From: Amorphoplanes digitatis
GTDB lineage: Bacteria; Actinomycetota; Actinomycetes; Mycobacteriales; Micromonosporaceae
Direction of reading: 5' to 3'
Length of the DNA: 64,000 nt
NCBI RefSeq assembly: GCF_014205335.1
Contig: NZ_JACHNH010000001.1
Span: 1,364,001-1,428,000, forward strand
The notes beneath the pieces were generated by a model. That model was not told where the DNA came from and searched no databases. It saw only the letters and a list, made by a program, of their open reading frames with translations. Of this stretch, positions 25,707 to 33,763 are shown one piece after another; within the stretch, counting starts at the first letter, position 1, and every line of letters starts with the position of its first letter. The position numbers and the translations under genes were made by a program.

Positions 25707-26021
25707 CTATTCCGCGGCGGTCTTGATCTTCAGATTCACCATGATGTTCGCGCCGGACTTGACTTTGGCCAAATAGATGTTGCCTTCGCCTTCGAAGCTG
25801 AAACCGAGCTGGATCTCGGCTGCCTCGATCTCGCCCTCGGACCGCAGCTCCCTGCACATGGCGATCACCGGCCGGCACACGCGCACCAGAACGGGTTGCA
25901 ATTGGTCGAACGCCGTCTGGACCCGCTCGGCGAGTCCGCCGCTGATCTCGCGCGAGTAGGTGGTGGTCGCTTCTACTTCCACCAGGGTGCCGTCGGTCAG
26001 CTCGATCAGGCGAGTAGGCAT
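25707..26021 (-). CDS. Trypsin-co-occurring domain (Trypco1-like, CU044_2847 type) protein
   Basis: 104 residues forming a single small domain: an opening strand pair LIELTDGTLVEVEA, a central helix with VQTAFDQLQPVLVRVCRPVI, and closing strands AEIQLGFSFEGEGNIYLAK and ANIMVNLKIK. This matches my memory of the actinobacterial CU044_2847/Trypco1 family, named because its genes sit beside trypsin-like proteases in NTPase conflict systems. AAGGAG lies 7 bases before the ATG, and the gene is the first of a two-gene operon with the protease-STAND gene. It probably regulates or is cleaved by the protease domain; that role is inferred from association. Confidence 0.75.
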   Translation of the reverse strand: MPTRLIELTDGTLVEVEATTTYSREISGGLAERVQTAFDQLQPVLVRVCRPVIAMCRELRSEGEIEAAEIQLGFSFEGEGNIYLAKVKSGANIMVNLKIKTAAE

Positions 26022-26156
26022 TCCACTCCTTCACCGGCGGTTCTCGAAATGCCTGCTGGGAAGGCGGGTGCCCGGCCTCCCTCGGCGCGTGCCCCGAGCC
26101 TACGCGAGTCGGAGGACGGAAAGTAACAGCGCGACCACGCGAACGCGCCGCCGGCC

Positions 26157-26741
26157 TCAGTACAGGCTGGAGCGTCGGGTGGGGGAGAGGCGGAAGTGTT
26201 CGGTCCTCGTCACCTTCTCGGGGGCATCCAGCTGAAGGGGTGACCGGGTGAGCCACAGGAGCGCGTGCTCGCCCTCGCGAACCGGCAGCGCGGGGAAGTC
26301 GTTCGTGGCGTACTCGGTTCGGAGTACGGCCAAGGTGTCCGGCGGGTACCCGGCGGGATCGGGGAAGGGGTCGGCCCAGTACCAGATCGTCGCGTGCAGA
26401 ATCGAGGCCGGATCGGCGTCGGCTCGGTCGAACACCGGCAGCGCAACGATCTCGCGGAGCAGGAGTACATCGTCCGAGTCGAGCATCGTCGCGTTCGCGG
26501 CCGGCCCGTGCCTGGCCCAGACCGGGCCGGTGTAGAAGGCGGCCAGGCCGGCGCGGCGTGACCGCATGTCGGGGAATCCGCGCAGCCACACGAACTGGTC
26601 GGGCCGGTCGAGATCGCGGAACTGGCCCAGCACCGCCATCCCGAGCTCCTCCTGCGTCTCGACGAATTCGCGGTCGAACAGGTCGATCAGCTCGTCGCGG
26701 CGGCCCTCGCGCAGGGTGTAGCGGCGCAGTTCGACGATCAC
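26157..26741 (-). CDS. NIPSNAP-family protein
   Basis: 194 residues. The ferredoxin-like alpha+beta opening MIVELRRYTLREGRRDELIDLFD and the later block LGQFRDLDRPDQFVWLRGFPDM are typical of NIPSNAP domains. The second half contains a less clear repeat of the fold. These proteins are small cytoplasmic dimers of uncertain function, often near stress or catabolic genes. AAAGGA lies about 9 bases upstream of the ATG. No operon partner is obvious. Confidence 0.8.
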   Translation of the reverse strand: MIVELRRYTLREGRRDELIDLFDREFVETQEELGMAVLGQFRDLDRPDQFVWLRGFPDMRSRRAGLAAFYTGPVWARHGPAANATMLDSDDVLLLREIVALPVFDRADADPASILHATIWYWADPFPDPAGYPPDTLAVLRTEYATNDFPALPVREGEHALLWLTRSPLQLDAPEKVTRTEHFRLSPTRRSSLY

Positions 26742-26796
26742 ACCAGGATCCTTTCCGGAAAGACTCTGTTACAGCTGCGCCCTCGCCTCGACGCCG

Positions 26797-27063
26797 TCAG
26801 CTGGTCGGCGGCTCTCCGCCGGGGCTCGATCGCTCCTCGAGCCAGAGCAGGTGTCCTCGTACCACCCAGCCGATCCAGTAGATCGCGAGCAGAACGACGA
26901 AGCTCGCGGCCGACACGACGGCCAGAACGGCAGCCAACGGTTGGAAGAAGCCCCCGTCGCCGTTCCAGCCTGAAGCTCCAAGCGCGGCGAGCACGGCGAA
27001 AGCGATCATGAGAATGGGCAGTACAGGTCGATCGACGGGATGCGGATGACGCGACAAGCTCAC
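26797..27063 (-). CDS. Small two-helix membrane protein
   Basis: 88 residues from a GTG with GGAG 4 bases upstream. Two hydrophobic segments (about 14-32, VLPILMIAFAVLAALGASG; and about 44-68, LAAVLAVVSAASFVVLLAIYWIGWV) are separated by a short Gly/Asp loop; the tail is polar. No family recognised. It lies 16 bp downstream of the acyltransferase gene and may share its transcript. Confidence 0.55.
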   Translation of the reverse strand: MSLSRHPHPVDRPVLPILMIAFAVLAALGASGWNGDGGFFQPLAAVLAVVSAASFVVLLAIYWIGWVVRGHLLWLEERSSPGGEPPTS

Positions 27064-27079
27064 GTGACTCCTTCGGGAC

Positions 27080-28024
27080 CTAGATCGGGAAGCTGCCGCG
27101 GCGCCAGTGCCAGTGGCCGCCCGCCTTCAGGTGGTCGATGGTCGCGCGCTGGAGCACGGTGCGGCGCGGCAGCTGGTCGAGCGGCGTGCTCAGGGTGCGG
27201 AACACGAACCGCAGCATCTCGACGTCGGCGTCCAGCCCCTCCGGCTCCTCGTAGGGCTCCAGCTCGAACCTGTGCTGGAACCGGGCGATGTTGGAGTCGC
27301 CGGGCAGGTACCGCAGCAGCTGCGGGTCGAGCAGCCACGAGCCGCAGGAGAAGGCCGTGTAGGGCTCGTCGGGAAAGTGGCGCGGGAAGAACGCGCGGGC
27401 CTCGTCGAGCGACGCGTCGACCGCCTCCGGTGTCAGCGGCCCGGCGTCGGGGATGTGCAGGCTGATGGCGGTGTCGCCGCGCTGGTGTTGCAGCCGGCCC
27501 AGCTCGTAGAGGCCGCCGCGGGCGTGCAGCGTCAGCCAGCTCTGCATGACCGGCCAGCCCTCGCCGTGCATCCGCCGGTCGACCGCGAGGTTGCGGCCCA
27601 GGTCGGCGAGGGTCACCCACGAAACGGCATCGGGGATGCCGTGGTCGCGGTGGTACTCGGTGACGACGTCGACCAGGGCCAGGTAGGCGTACACGTAGAG
27701 ATGTCGCCAGGCGAGGCCGCGATCGCGCGGCAGTTCCGGGCCGGGCGGCAGCCATTCGTGGCCCCCGAGGTCCCCGCGGACGAGGGCGATCGAGCGGTCG
27801 AGCAGCCAGCGCAGCTCCGGGGTCCACAGTGTCGAGTCGGGGTCGGGCCAGCCCGCGATGATTTCCGCGGCGTCGTCCGGCCGGACCCCGAGCCGGTCGA
27901 GGATCGCCGGCGCGTCGGCCTTGGCGGGCAACGGAGCCGACGGCCGGTCGCCGGCGAGCCGGTCCACGCGCTCGATGTCCTCGACGGGTACCCCGAGCCG
28001 TGCGGCAATGTCGTGCAGATCCAC
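27080..28024 (-). CDS. Two-domain acyltransferase (NAT_N/GNAT_C-like)
   Basis: 314 residues. The N-terminal helical third starts with MDLHDIAARLGVPVEDIERV and the remainder has a GNAT-like C-terminal fold with FSCGSWLLDPQLLRYLP and a closing WHWRRGSFPI. The layout agrees with a widespread actinobacterial acyltransferase-domain family. There is no signal peptide. The substrate is not known. The family assignment is from overall sequence look and not from a catalytic motif. Confidence 0.6.
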   Translation of the reverse strand: MDLHDIAARLGVPVEDIERVDRLAGDRPSAPLPAKADAPAILDRLGVRPDDAAEIIAGWPDPDSTLWTPELRWLLDRSIALVRGDLGGHEWLPPGPELPRDRGLAWRHLYVYAYLALVDVVTEYHRDHGIPDAVSWVTLADLGRNLAVDRRMHGEGWPVMQSWLTLHARGGLYELGRLQHQRGDTAISLHIPDAGPLTPEAVDASLDEARAFFPRHFPDEPYTAFSCGSWLLDPQLLRYLPGDSNIARFQHRFELEPYEEPEGLDADVEMLRFVFRTLSTPLDQLPRRTVLQRATIDHLKAGGHWHWRRGSFPI

Positions 28025-28099
28025 GCGCCGACCTTACTGGCCGGTGTCGATCTGGGCGCGGGCTTCGTGGCGGACGGCGTCCCGTCCGGGCTTGGCGGG

Positions 28100-28849
28100 T
28101 TACAGGACTCGGGTGACACCCTCGGCGGCGATCCGGTCGTCGAGAACGTCGCGGTCCAGGTTGGCGCAGAGCACGATCGAGGCGCCGGCTGACAGCGGCG
28201 CCAGCAGCCAGCCCACGGGCTCTTCCCGCTGGGACGCGTCGATCAGCACGCGGTCACCCGCCCGTAGGTCCAGCGAGGCGGCGATGCTCTGCGCGATCTC
28301 GCCCCACTGCGCGTAGCTTGTGCCGTCGGTGCTGGCCGCGTCGTGCTGACCGGCCGGCACGTAGGCCGGGACGTCATCCGGGTGGCGCAGCGCCTCGGTG
28401 ATGAAGTCCAGGTAGCCGGCCGGCACGTCGTCGGGCCGTTCGCCGTCCGGTGCCAGGCTCAGGACGTAGCGGTGCCGGGCCGGCGGCACCTCCTCGAGCC
28501 AGCTGTCCAGCCGTGCGCGTGAGACGAAGACGGCGTCCAGGGTGCGCTCGGGGGCCGGTTGCAGGCCCGCCCGCGCCCACGACCTGAACGAGACGGCGAT
28601 CCCCGCGGACCAGGCGCCGAGCAGCACCGCGGCGGTCTGCCAGTGCGGCGGGAGCAGGACCCCGGCGTGCGCACCGGGCGCCAGCCCGCAGTCCTCGCGC
28701 AGCAGGCTCGCGGTCCGCGCGGCCCAGCCACCCAGATCCGTGGCGCTGAGTTCGGTCCGCTCGCCGGTGGCGTCGTCGTAGTAGGTCAGCAGCGGTCGGT
28801 CGGCACCGGTCAGCAGGACGGACAGATCGGCGTTGGCGGTCGACTGCAT
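28100..28849 (-). CDS. TIGR03089-family AMP-binding-like protein
   Basis: 249 residues resembling the N-terminal part of acyl-adenylating enzymes: PLLTYYDDATGERTELSATD, WAARTASLLREDCGLAPGAHAGVLLPPHWQTAAVLLGAW. It lacks the Ser/Gly/Thr-rich P-loop and the C-terminal lid, so it is too short for an active ligase. This is the known form of the actinobacterial TIGR03089 family. Its role is uncharacterised. Confidence 0.8.
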   Translation of the reverse strand: MQSTANADLSVLLTGADRPLLTYYDDATGERTELSATDLGGWAARTASLLREDCGLAPGAHAGVLLPPHWQTAAVLLGAWSAGIAVSFRSWARAGLQPAPERTLDAVFVSRARLDSWLEEVPPARHRYVLSLAPDGERPDDVPAGYLDFITEALRHPDDVPAYVPAGQHDAASTDGTSYAQWGEIAQSIAASLDLRAGDRVLIDASQREEPVGWLLAPLSAGASIVLCANLDRDVLDDRIAAEGVTRVL

Positions 28850-28974
28850 CGGCTTGCTCCGGGGTGACGTGACGACGGTGGGCGGCCCGCTGAACTCTAG
28901 CTATCGTCGCCGGGGTTAGGGCTCGATCAACAGCCGGGTGGTTTGCATCTTGGCCGCCAACGAGAATCGGGCTC

Positions 28975-28988
28975 CCTCCCATGGGAGG
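28975..28988. terminator. Candidate terminator after the tRNA cluster
   Basis: The self-complementary CCTCCCATGGGAGG lies 28 bases beyond the 3' end of tRNA-Val on the minus strand. The loop would be minimal, so this is a weak call. Confidence 0.35.
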
Positions 28989-29015
28989 AAACCCGCTCTG
29001 ACCTGCTGTGCTACC

Positions 29016-29090
29016 TGGTGGGCGATACTGGGATCGAACCAGTGACCTCTTCCGTGTCAAGGAAGCGCGCTCCCGCTGCGCCAATCGCCC
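29016..29090 (-). tRNA. tRNA-Val (GAC)
   Basis: 75-base cloverleaf on the minus strand. Acceptor GGGCGAT pairs with ATCGCCC, anticodon stem CTTCC/GGAAG holds loop TTGACAC with GAC at 34-36, and the T arm has GGTTCGATCC. The 3' ACCA is encoded. Last of three clustered tRNA genes. Confidence 0.95.
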
Positions 29091-29105
29091 TCGATCGTAA
29101 TGCCG

Positions 29106-29176
29106 AGGTGGAGACGGGATTTGAACCCGTGTACACGGCTTTGCAGGCCGTTGCCTCGCCTCTCGGCCACTCCACC
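29106..29176 (-). tRNA. tRNA-Cys (GCA)
   Basis: 71-base cloverleaf on the minus strand. Acceptor GGTGGAG/CTCCACC, anticodon stem ACGGC/GCCGT, loop CTGCAAA giving GCA, T arm GGGTTCAAATCCC. The discriminator base is U, as normal for tRNA-Cys. CCA is not encoded, unlike the neighbouring tRNA-Val. Confidence 0.95.
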
Positions 29177-29213
29177 GAGCTGGCCCCGCACGTAACCTGT
29201 GGCGGCCTCTCCG

Positions 29214-29286
29214 AGCGGACGACGGGATTCGAACCCGCGACCCTCACCTTGGCAAGGTGATGCGCTACCAGCTGCGCTACGTCCGC
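29214..29286 (-). tRNA. tRNA-Gly (GCC)
   Basis: 73-base cloverleaf on the minus strand. Acceptor GCGGACG/CGTCCGC, anticodon stem TCACC/GGTGA, loop TTGCCAA giving GCC, T arm GGGTTCGAATCCC. CCA is not encoded. First gene of the Gly-Cys-Val cluster. Confidence 0.95.
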
Positions 29287-29442
29287 TTGTCTTTCCGGTG
29301 GCGTTCCCCGGCGACGGATGAAACATTAGCGGGTACCCCGGCCCCTTGCCAAACCGGGGGTCCCTCGGCGCGTCGCGGGCTGGTTATCCACAGGCCAGGA
29401 AACGGGCGAGCGCCCAGCGCCTGTTCCCGCTTGGATGGCCTC

Positions 29443-30630
29443 ATGGAGATCCGACAGATCACCGCCGCAGAGCGCACCGACGCCATGTTCCCCCTTCAGT
29501 CTTATGCCTTCATGCCCTCGCCCTGGGCCGATACCGATCGGGAGACCTACGCCCGGCGGATGCAGTATTACGACACCGCCGTCAGCCTCGTCGCCGAGGA
29601 GGACGGGCAGGCGCTGGCCGGCGTCGCCGCGTTCCCGATGCGGCAGAACGTGCGCGGTGTCGTTCACGACATGGCCGGGGTCGCGTCCGTCGCCACCCAT
29701 CCGGCCGCGCGGCGTCGCGGCTTCGTCCGGGCGCTGCTGGGCCGGCTCCTGCACGAGATGCACGACCGGGGGAGCACGGTGAGCACCCTCTATCCGTTCC
29801 GTGCGTCGTTCTACGGCCGCTTCGGCTTCGTGGGCCTTCCGCGGGTCCGGACCGCCGCCTTCGCCCCGGAGGGCCTCTCGCATCTCCTGAGAGCCGATCT
29901 GCGCGGCGAGGTGGAGCGCCTGCCCATGCGGGAGGCCTTCGACGACTACAACGCCCTGACGCTGCGCCTGCTGGGCGAGCGGCACGGCTTCTCGGTGTTC
30001 GACGAGGTGCGCACCGCCGAGTTCCGGGAGAGCCCGGCTCGCTGGGTGGCGATCGCCCGGGTCGACGGCGAGGTGGTTGGCGCCGTCGCCTATCGGATCG
30101 ACGAGTTCGGCGGTGACCTGTTCACGGACGACCTGCTGGTCACGGGGCCACTGGGCCGGGCGCTGCTGTTGCAGTTCTTCGCTCGGCACGTCGACCAGGT
30201 GGCCCGGATCGTCATGAAGATCGGGGTGGACGAGGTGCCGGAGTTGTGGGGGACCGACCTCGCGGTGCTCGCCGAGGGGCGCGTCGCGTTTCCCCGCCGG
30301 GGCGGGCCGATGGCTCGGCTGCTTTCGATGGAGGCGCTGACCGGCACCGCCACGCCGGCGACCGGGGCGGTGACGGTGGAGGTGACCGGCGACGAGTTCA
30401 TCGGCGGGCGCTACCGGCTGGCCGGCGAGGACGGCCGGCTCGTTGTGGAGCAGAGCAAGGACGAGCCGGAGGCCACGCTCACCTGCTCCGGAATCTCGGC
30501 CCTCGCCTACGGCGTGCTCGACCCGATCGAGGTCACGACGAGAGGCTTCGGCCAGGTGGACGCCGCGGCGATCGACCCGCTGACCGCACTCTTCCCAAAG
30601 CAGATGCCCTACATGTTCGCCGACTTCTGA
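29443..30630 (+). CDS. Eis-like GNAT N-acetyltransferase
   Basis: 395 residues, the usual length of the Eis family (two GNAT domains plus an SCP2-like C-terminal domain). The first GNAT contains VASVATHPAARRRGFVRALLGRLL, the acetyl-CoA loop, and the FYGRFGFV motif follows. The C-terminal part (about 290-395) ends QMPYMFADF, with the C-terminal carboxylate and aromatic residues typical of Eis. Eis proteins acetylate aminoglycosides or lysines. The ATG at 29443 fits the family start. The gene is divergent from the tRNA cluster. Confidence 0.85.
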   Translation: MEIRQITAAERTDAMFPLQSYAFMPSPWADTDRETYARRMQYYDTAVSLVAEEDGQALAGVAAFPMRQNVRGVVHDMAGVASVATHPAARRRGFVRALLGRLLHEMHDRGSTVSTLYPFRASFYGRFGFVGLPRVRTAAFAPEGLSHLLRADLRGEVERLPMREAFDDYNALTLRLLGERHGFSVFDEVRTAEFRESPARWVAIARVDGEVVGAVAYRIDEFGGDLFTDDLLVTGPLGRALLLQFFARHVDQVARIVMKIGVDEVPELWGTDLAVLAEGRVAFPRRGGPMARLLSMEALTGTATPATGAVTVEVTGDEFIGGRYRLAGEDGRLVVEQSKDEPEATLTCSGISALAYGVLDPIEVTTRGFGQVDAAAIDPLTALFPKQMPYMFADF

Positions 30631-30702
30631 TCACCCGCGGCGCGAAACCGATCCAGGTGCGACCGGCCAGCCGGCGGCACGCCCGCCGGCAGGCCGCCGA
30701 AA

Positions 30703-30823
30703 TCGGCCGCGGGTCAGACCGCGGTCGGCAATACGGGCGGGCTGAACGTGCTCGTCGGCCCGCTGGGGAATTCGGCCGCGGGTCAGACTGCGGCCGGCAA
30801 ACCGGCCGAGCTGAATGCTCGTC
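30703..30823. repeat. Two ~52-bp imperfect direct repeats at the 3' end of apbE
   Basis: Copies at 30703-30756 and 30772-30823 share TCGGCCGCGGGTCAGAC, GCGG(T/C)CGGCAA, and GGCTGAA/AGCTGAA followed by GCTCGTC, about 80% alike by eye. The second copy covers the apbE stop codon and last dozen codons; the first lies just past the gene. It looks like a local duplication of the gene's 3' end. Confidence 0.7.
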
Positions 30824-31532
30824 CGTCGTCTGTTACGACTGCTGAGTCGTAGCCGTCGGCGGTGCGCTTGGCGAGCCAGGCGATGCCCGCCTCGCCCATG
30901 GCCAGCGCGGCAGTCGCGTAGGCGTCGGCAAGTGCAAGGTCGGGGCCGACGACGGTCACCGACCGGAGACCCCGGGCGGGACCGCCCGTACGTGGATTGA
31001 AGACATGATCGCCACGCTCATAGGTACCGGAAGTCGCCACCGCCTGGTCGGTCAGCGCGAGCACCCAGCTCAGCTTGTCCGCCTCCCACGGGTGCCGGAC
31101 GCCGACCCGCCACGGTGCGCCGGCACCGGACAGGCCGCGGGCCCTGATGTCCCCGCCCGCGTTCACGCAGTGGTTCACCGAACCCGCCTCGGCCAGGCGG
31201 GCCGACGCGACCTCCACCGACCACCCCTTGACGTACCCCGACGGGTCCAGCGGGCCGGCCGCGTACGCGTCGAAGTAGCCGTCGGTCTCCCGCCACAGGT
31301 CGGCGCACGCCTCCAGGACGTGGCGCATGTCCGCCGAGTAGTCCGCCGGTGTGATCTCCCGGCGGCGCAGGCGGCTGACCTCGCTGTCGTCCCGGTACGT
31401 GCTGAAGCGCCGGTCGACCTCGTGCAGCCAGCCGCAGGTGTCGCCGATCATCGTCCGCAGGTCCGCCTCCGGGAGGTCGTCCGCGAGGTCGATGCTGACG
31501 ACCGTGCCCATGACGTGTTCGGCGTGATGCAT
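30783..31532 (-). CDS. apbE: FAD:protein FMN transferase
   Basis: 249 residues of the ApbE family, which attaches FMN covalently to a Ser/Thr of FMN-binding-domain proteins. Motifs are MGTVVSIDL at the start, DPSGYVKGW, CVNAGGDIRARG, HVFNPRTG and the metal site ADAYATAALAMG. There is no signal peptide or lipobox, whereas many ApbE proteins are exported. It starts 11 bases after the stop of the FMN-binding protein gene, its likely substrate. Confidence 0.9.
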   Translation of the reverse strand: MHHAEHVMGTVVSIDLADDLPEADLRTMIGDTCGWLHEVDRRFSTYRDDSEVSRLRRREITPADYSADMRHVLEACADLWRETDGYFDAYAAGPLDPSGYVKGWSVEVASARLAEAGSVNHCVNAGGDIRARGLSGAGAPWRVGVRHPWEADKLSWVLALTDQAVATSGTYERGDHVFNPRTGGPARGLRSVTVVGPDLALADAYATAALAMGEAGIAWLAKRTADGYDSAVVTDDGRAFSSAGLPAAV

Positions 31533-31543
31533 GGTGCCGGACC

Positions 31544-32056
31544 TTACGCGGACGCGGCGTCGATCGCGGCCTGTAGGGACTTCACGTACGACTCCGAGGT
31601 GAACGTCGCGCCGGAGACCGCGTCCACCTCGGCGCTCTGTGCCTTGACCGTCGCCTGCTTGAGCGAGGCGATCGCCGGCGGGTTGATCGTCGCGCTGTCG
31701 CCGGTGAGCGGGTACGTGGCGTCCGCCGCGGTGATCTTGCCGCCGGTGACCTTGATCGAGACCTGGACGGTGCCGTACGGGTTCTTCGCCGCCGAGCCCT
31801 TGAAGACGCCGTTGGTGAGGCCGGCGCCACCGGCCTCACCCGACGCCTCGTCGGGGGACTTCTCGGGGGCGGCGGGCTTCTTCGACGCCTTCTTCGACGG
31901 GGTGGCGCTCGGGTCCGCGTCCTGTCCCGAGTTCGCCAGGTCGACCGCGGGCGGGGCGGCCGCGGGGATGACGGGTGCGGACACGCTCAGCCGGACACCG
32001 ACGATCAGAGCTGCGCCGGTCAACGTCCCGATGGCTGCTGCGGTGCTGCGTCGCAT
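31544..32056 (-). CDS. Membrane-anchored FMN-binding domain protein
   Basis: 170 residues. An N-terminal hydrophobic segment (about 5-24) is followed by a Lys/Pro/Ser-rich linker and an FMN_bind domain (about 78-168) containing GTVQVSIKVTGGKI and the flavinylation site DAVSGATFTS. The Thr of SGAT is the expected covalent FMN attachment residue, as in RnfG and NqrC. GGGAG lies about 9 bases before the ATG at 32056. It sits between the ferric-reductase-like gene and apbE, forming an electron-transfer module in which electrons probably leave the membrane reductase through this flavoprotein. Confidence 0.88.
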   Translation of the reverse strand: MRRSTAAAIGTLTGAALIVGVRLSVSAPVIPAAAPPAVDLANSGQDADPSATPSKKASKKPAAPEKSPDEASGEAGGAGLTNGVFKGSAAKNPYGTVQVSIKVTGGKITAADATYPLTGDSATINPPAIASLKQATVKAQSAEVDAVSGATFTSESYVKSLQAAIDAASA

Positions 32057-32073
32057 GAGGAAACTCCCGGAAA

Positions 32074-33627
32074 TCAGAATTCGAAGGGGTCTAGGTGCAA
32101 CTGGCTGTCTGGCACTTCCAGCTCGCGCAGGGTCTGCACCGCGGCGTCCACCAGACCGGGCGGGCCGCACAGGTAGACATCCCGGCGGTTGACGTCAGGC
32201 ACCAGACCGAGCAGGCCGTTCGCCGTGAAGAGGCGGCGCGGGCCCGGGTCGTTGCGGGAGCCGACGATGTAGCGGACCCAGGCGTCGCGCCGCTCGGCCA
32301 GGTCCTCCAGCTCCTCGCGGAAGACCAGCTCGTCGGGGCGGCTGGCGCGGTAGATCACGATCGTGTCCGGCGGCATGTCCTCGAGCAGGGCGCGGATCGG
32401 CGCGATGCCGCTGCCGCCCGCGATCAGCAGGGCGCGGCGGCGGGTGCGGCGCTGGGCGGTGAAGGTGCCGAACGGGCCCTCGGCCCAGATCGGTGTGCCC
32501 GGCTCCATCTCCGCCAGCTTCGCGGTGTGCCCGCCGACCGCCGCGACGGTCAGGCGCAGCCACTGCGAGTTCGGCGCCGCCGAGAGCGAGAACGGGTGCG
32601 ACTGCCACCAGCCGTTGGCGGTCAGGAACCGCCAGCGCATGAACTGGCCCGCCTGGGCCGGAAGCTTGTCGAGGTTCTTGCCGTCGATGTAGATCGAGAA
32701 GGTGTTCGTGCCCTCGGCGACGACCTCGGCCACCTCGAAGCGGTGCCGCACGTTCAGCCAGAGCGGCTCGACCAGCCGGCCCCAGACCAGGGCGGCGATC
32801 ACCAGCGCGCTCAGCCCGGGCCAGAAGATCGAGGCGAAGCGGCCGGACAGGTCCGCGCCCGTCGCGACCTGGTGGCCATAACCCAGCAAAAGCACGAGGT
32901 ACGCGGTGAGGTGGATGAAGTGCCACAACTCGTACGGCAGCTTGCTGCGGGCCGCCCGGATCGAGATGAGGCTGATCAGCACCAGCAGGCCGGTGGCGAC
33001 CGCCGCGCTGATCATCTCGGGGAGCGTGGTGATGATCGTCCAGGCCTGGTCGACCACGCCGGCCTCGGCCGTCAGCGCGTAGCCGTAGACGATGAAGACG
33101 ATGTGCGCGAGCACCAGGACCACGAGCGACGTACCCAGCCAGCGGTGCCAGCGCAGCAGGTCGCGGGCGCCGACCCACTCCTCGAGCCAGGAGACCCGGC
33201 TCATCATCAGCAGCTGGATGAAGAGCACGTAGCCGCCGGCCAGGCCGGTGATCCGGCCGACCGCCAGCATCATGGTCGCGGTGTCGTTGATCGCGCCGGC
33301 CTGGGTGTCGAAGAGCCAGAGCGCGAGGCTGGCCGCCAGCCCGGAGAAGAACAGCAACACCATGAGCAGGCGGTTTCCCGAGGTGGCCTCGGCCGGCGGG
33401 CGGTCGTCGGTGACGATCGCCGGGCCGGTGCCCTGCCAGCCGGACGGCTCGGACGGCGCCTCGACGATGATGTCGCCGCGGGGCACGCCCTCGTTCAGGT
33501 CCGGCTGCTGCCAGAACTCGCGCTCGGGTGCGAGGGTCTGTGTGAACGCCGGCTCGCGCAGGTCGTCGAAGGATGGAAACGCGGTCGGCCCTGGTCGGCC
33601 GGCAGTGTCGCCGTTCGCTCGCGCCAT
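32074..33627 (-). CDS. Ferric reductase-like transmembrane flavocytochrome
   Basis: 517 residues. A soluble N-terminal extension of about 95 residues precedes a ferric-reductase-like membrane domain with about six helices and paired His residues (RWHRWLG, LAHIVF; HFIHLTAYL, GYGHQV), suitable for two haems. The C-terminal half is an FNR-like module: FAD loop HPFSLSAAP, the NAD loop IAGGSGIAPIRALLEDM and the final VYLCGPPGLV. It should move electrons from NAD(P)H through FAD and haem across the membrane. The ATG at 33627 has GAGG just upstream. It heads the operon with the FMN-binding protein and apbE. Confidence 0.88.
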   Translation of the reverse strand: MARANGDTAGRPGPTAFPSFDDLREPAFTQTLAPEREFWQQPDLNEGVPRGDIIVEAPSEPSGWQGTGPAIVTDDRPPAEATSGNRLLMVLLFFSGLAASLALWLFDTQAGAINDTATMMLAVGRITGLAGGYVLFIQLLMMSRVSWLEEWVGARDLLRWHRWLGTSLVVLVLAHIVFIVYGYALTAEAGVVDQAWTIITTLPEMISAAVATGLLVLISLISIRAARSKLPYELWHFIHLTAYLVLLLGYGHQVATGADLSGRFASIFWPGLSALVIAALVWGRLVEPLWLNVRHRFEVAEVVAEGTNTFSIYIDGKNLDKLPAQAGQFMRWRFLTANGWWQSHPFSLSAAPNSQWLRLTVAAVGGHTAKLAEMEPGTPIWAEGPFGTFTAQRRTRRRALLIAGGSGIAPIRALLEDMPPDTIVIYRASRPDELVFREELEDLAERRDAWVRYIVGSRNDPGPRRLFTANGLLGLVPDVNRRDVYLCGPPGLVDAAVQTLRELEVPDSQLHLDPFEF

Positions 33628-33763
33628 CGACCTCACCCGCTCAGCAGTCGTCGTTCGGCGTCTGCCGCCCCCCGGCGGCTGACGTGACGGCCCGGTTCTC
33701 GGCAGGCCGTCGACGGGTACTACGCGGTTTAGCGGGTTAAGGCTCAAACCTGAGAGGAAAAAG

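Noticed and set aside
29016..29290. tRNA cluster as an integration site for a mobile element
   Set aside because: No integrase, no repeated tRNA 3' end and no foreign gene block next to it.
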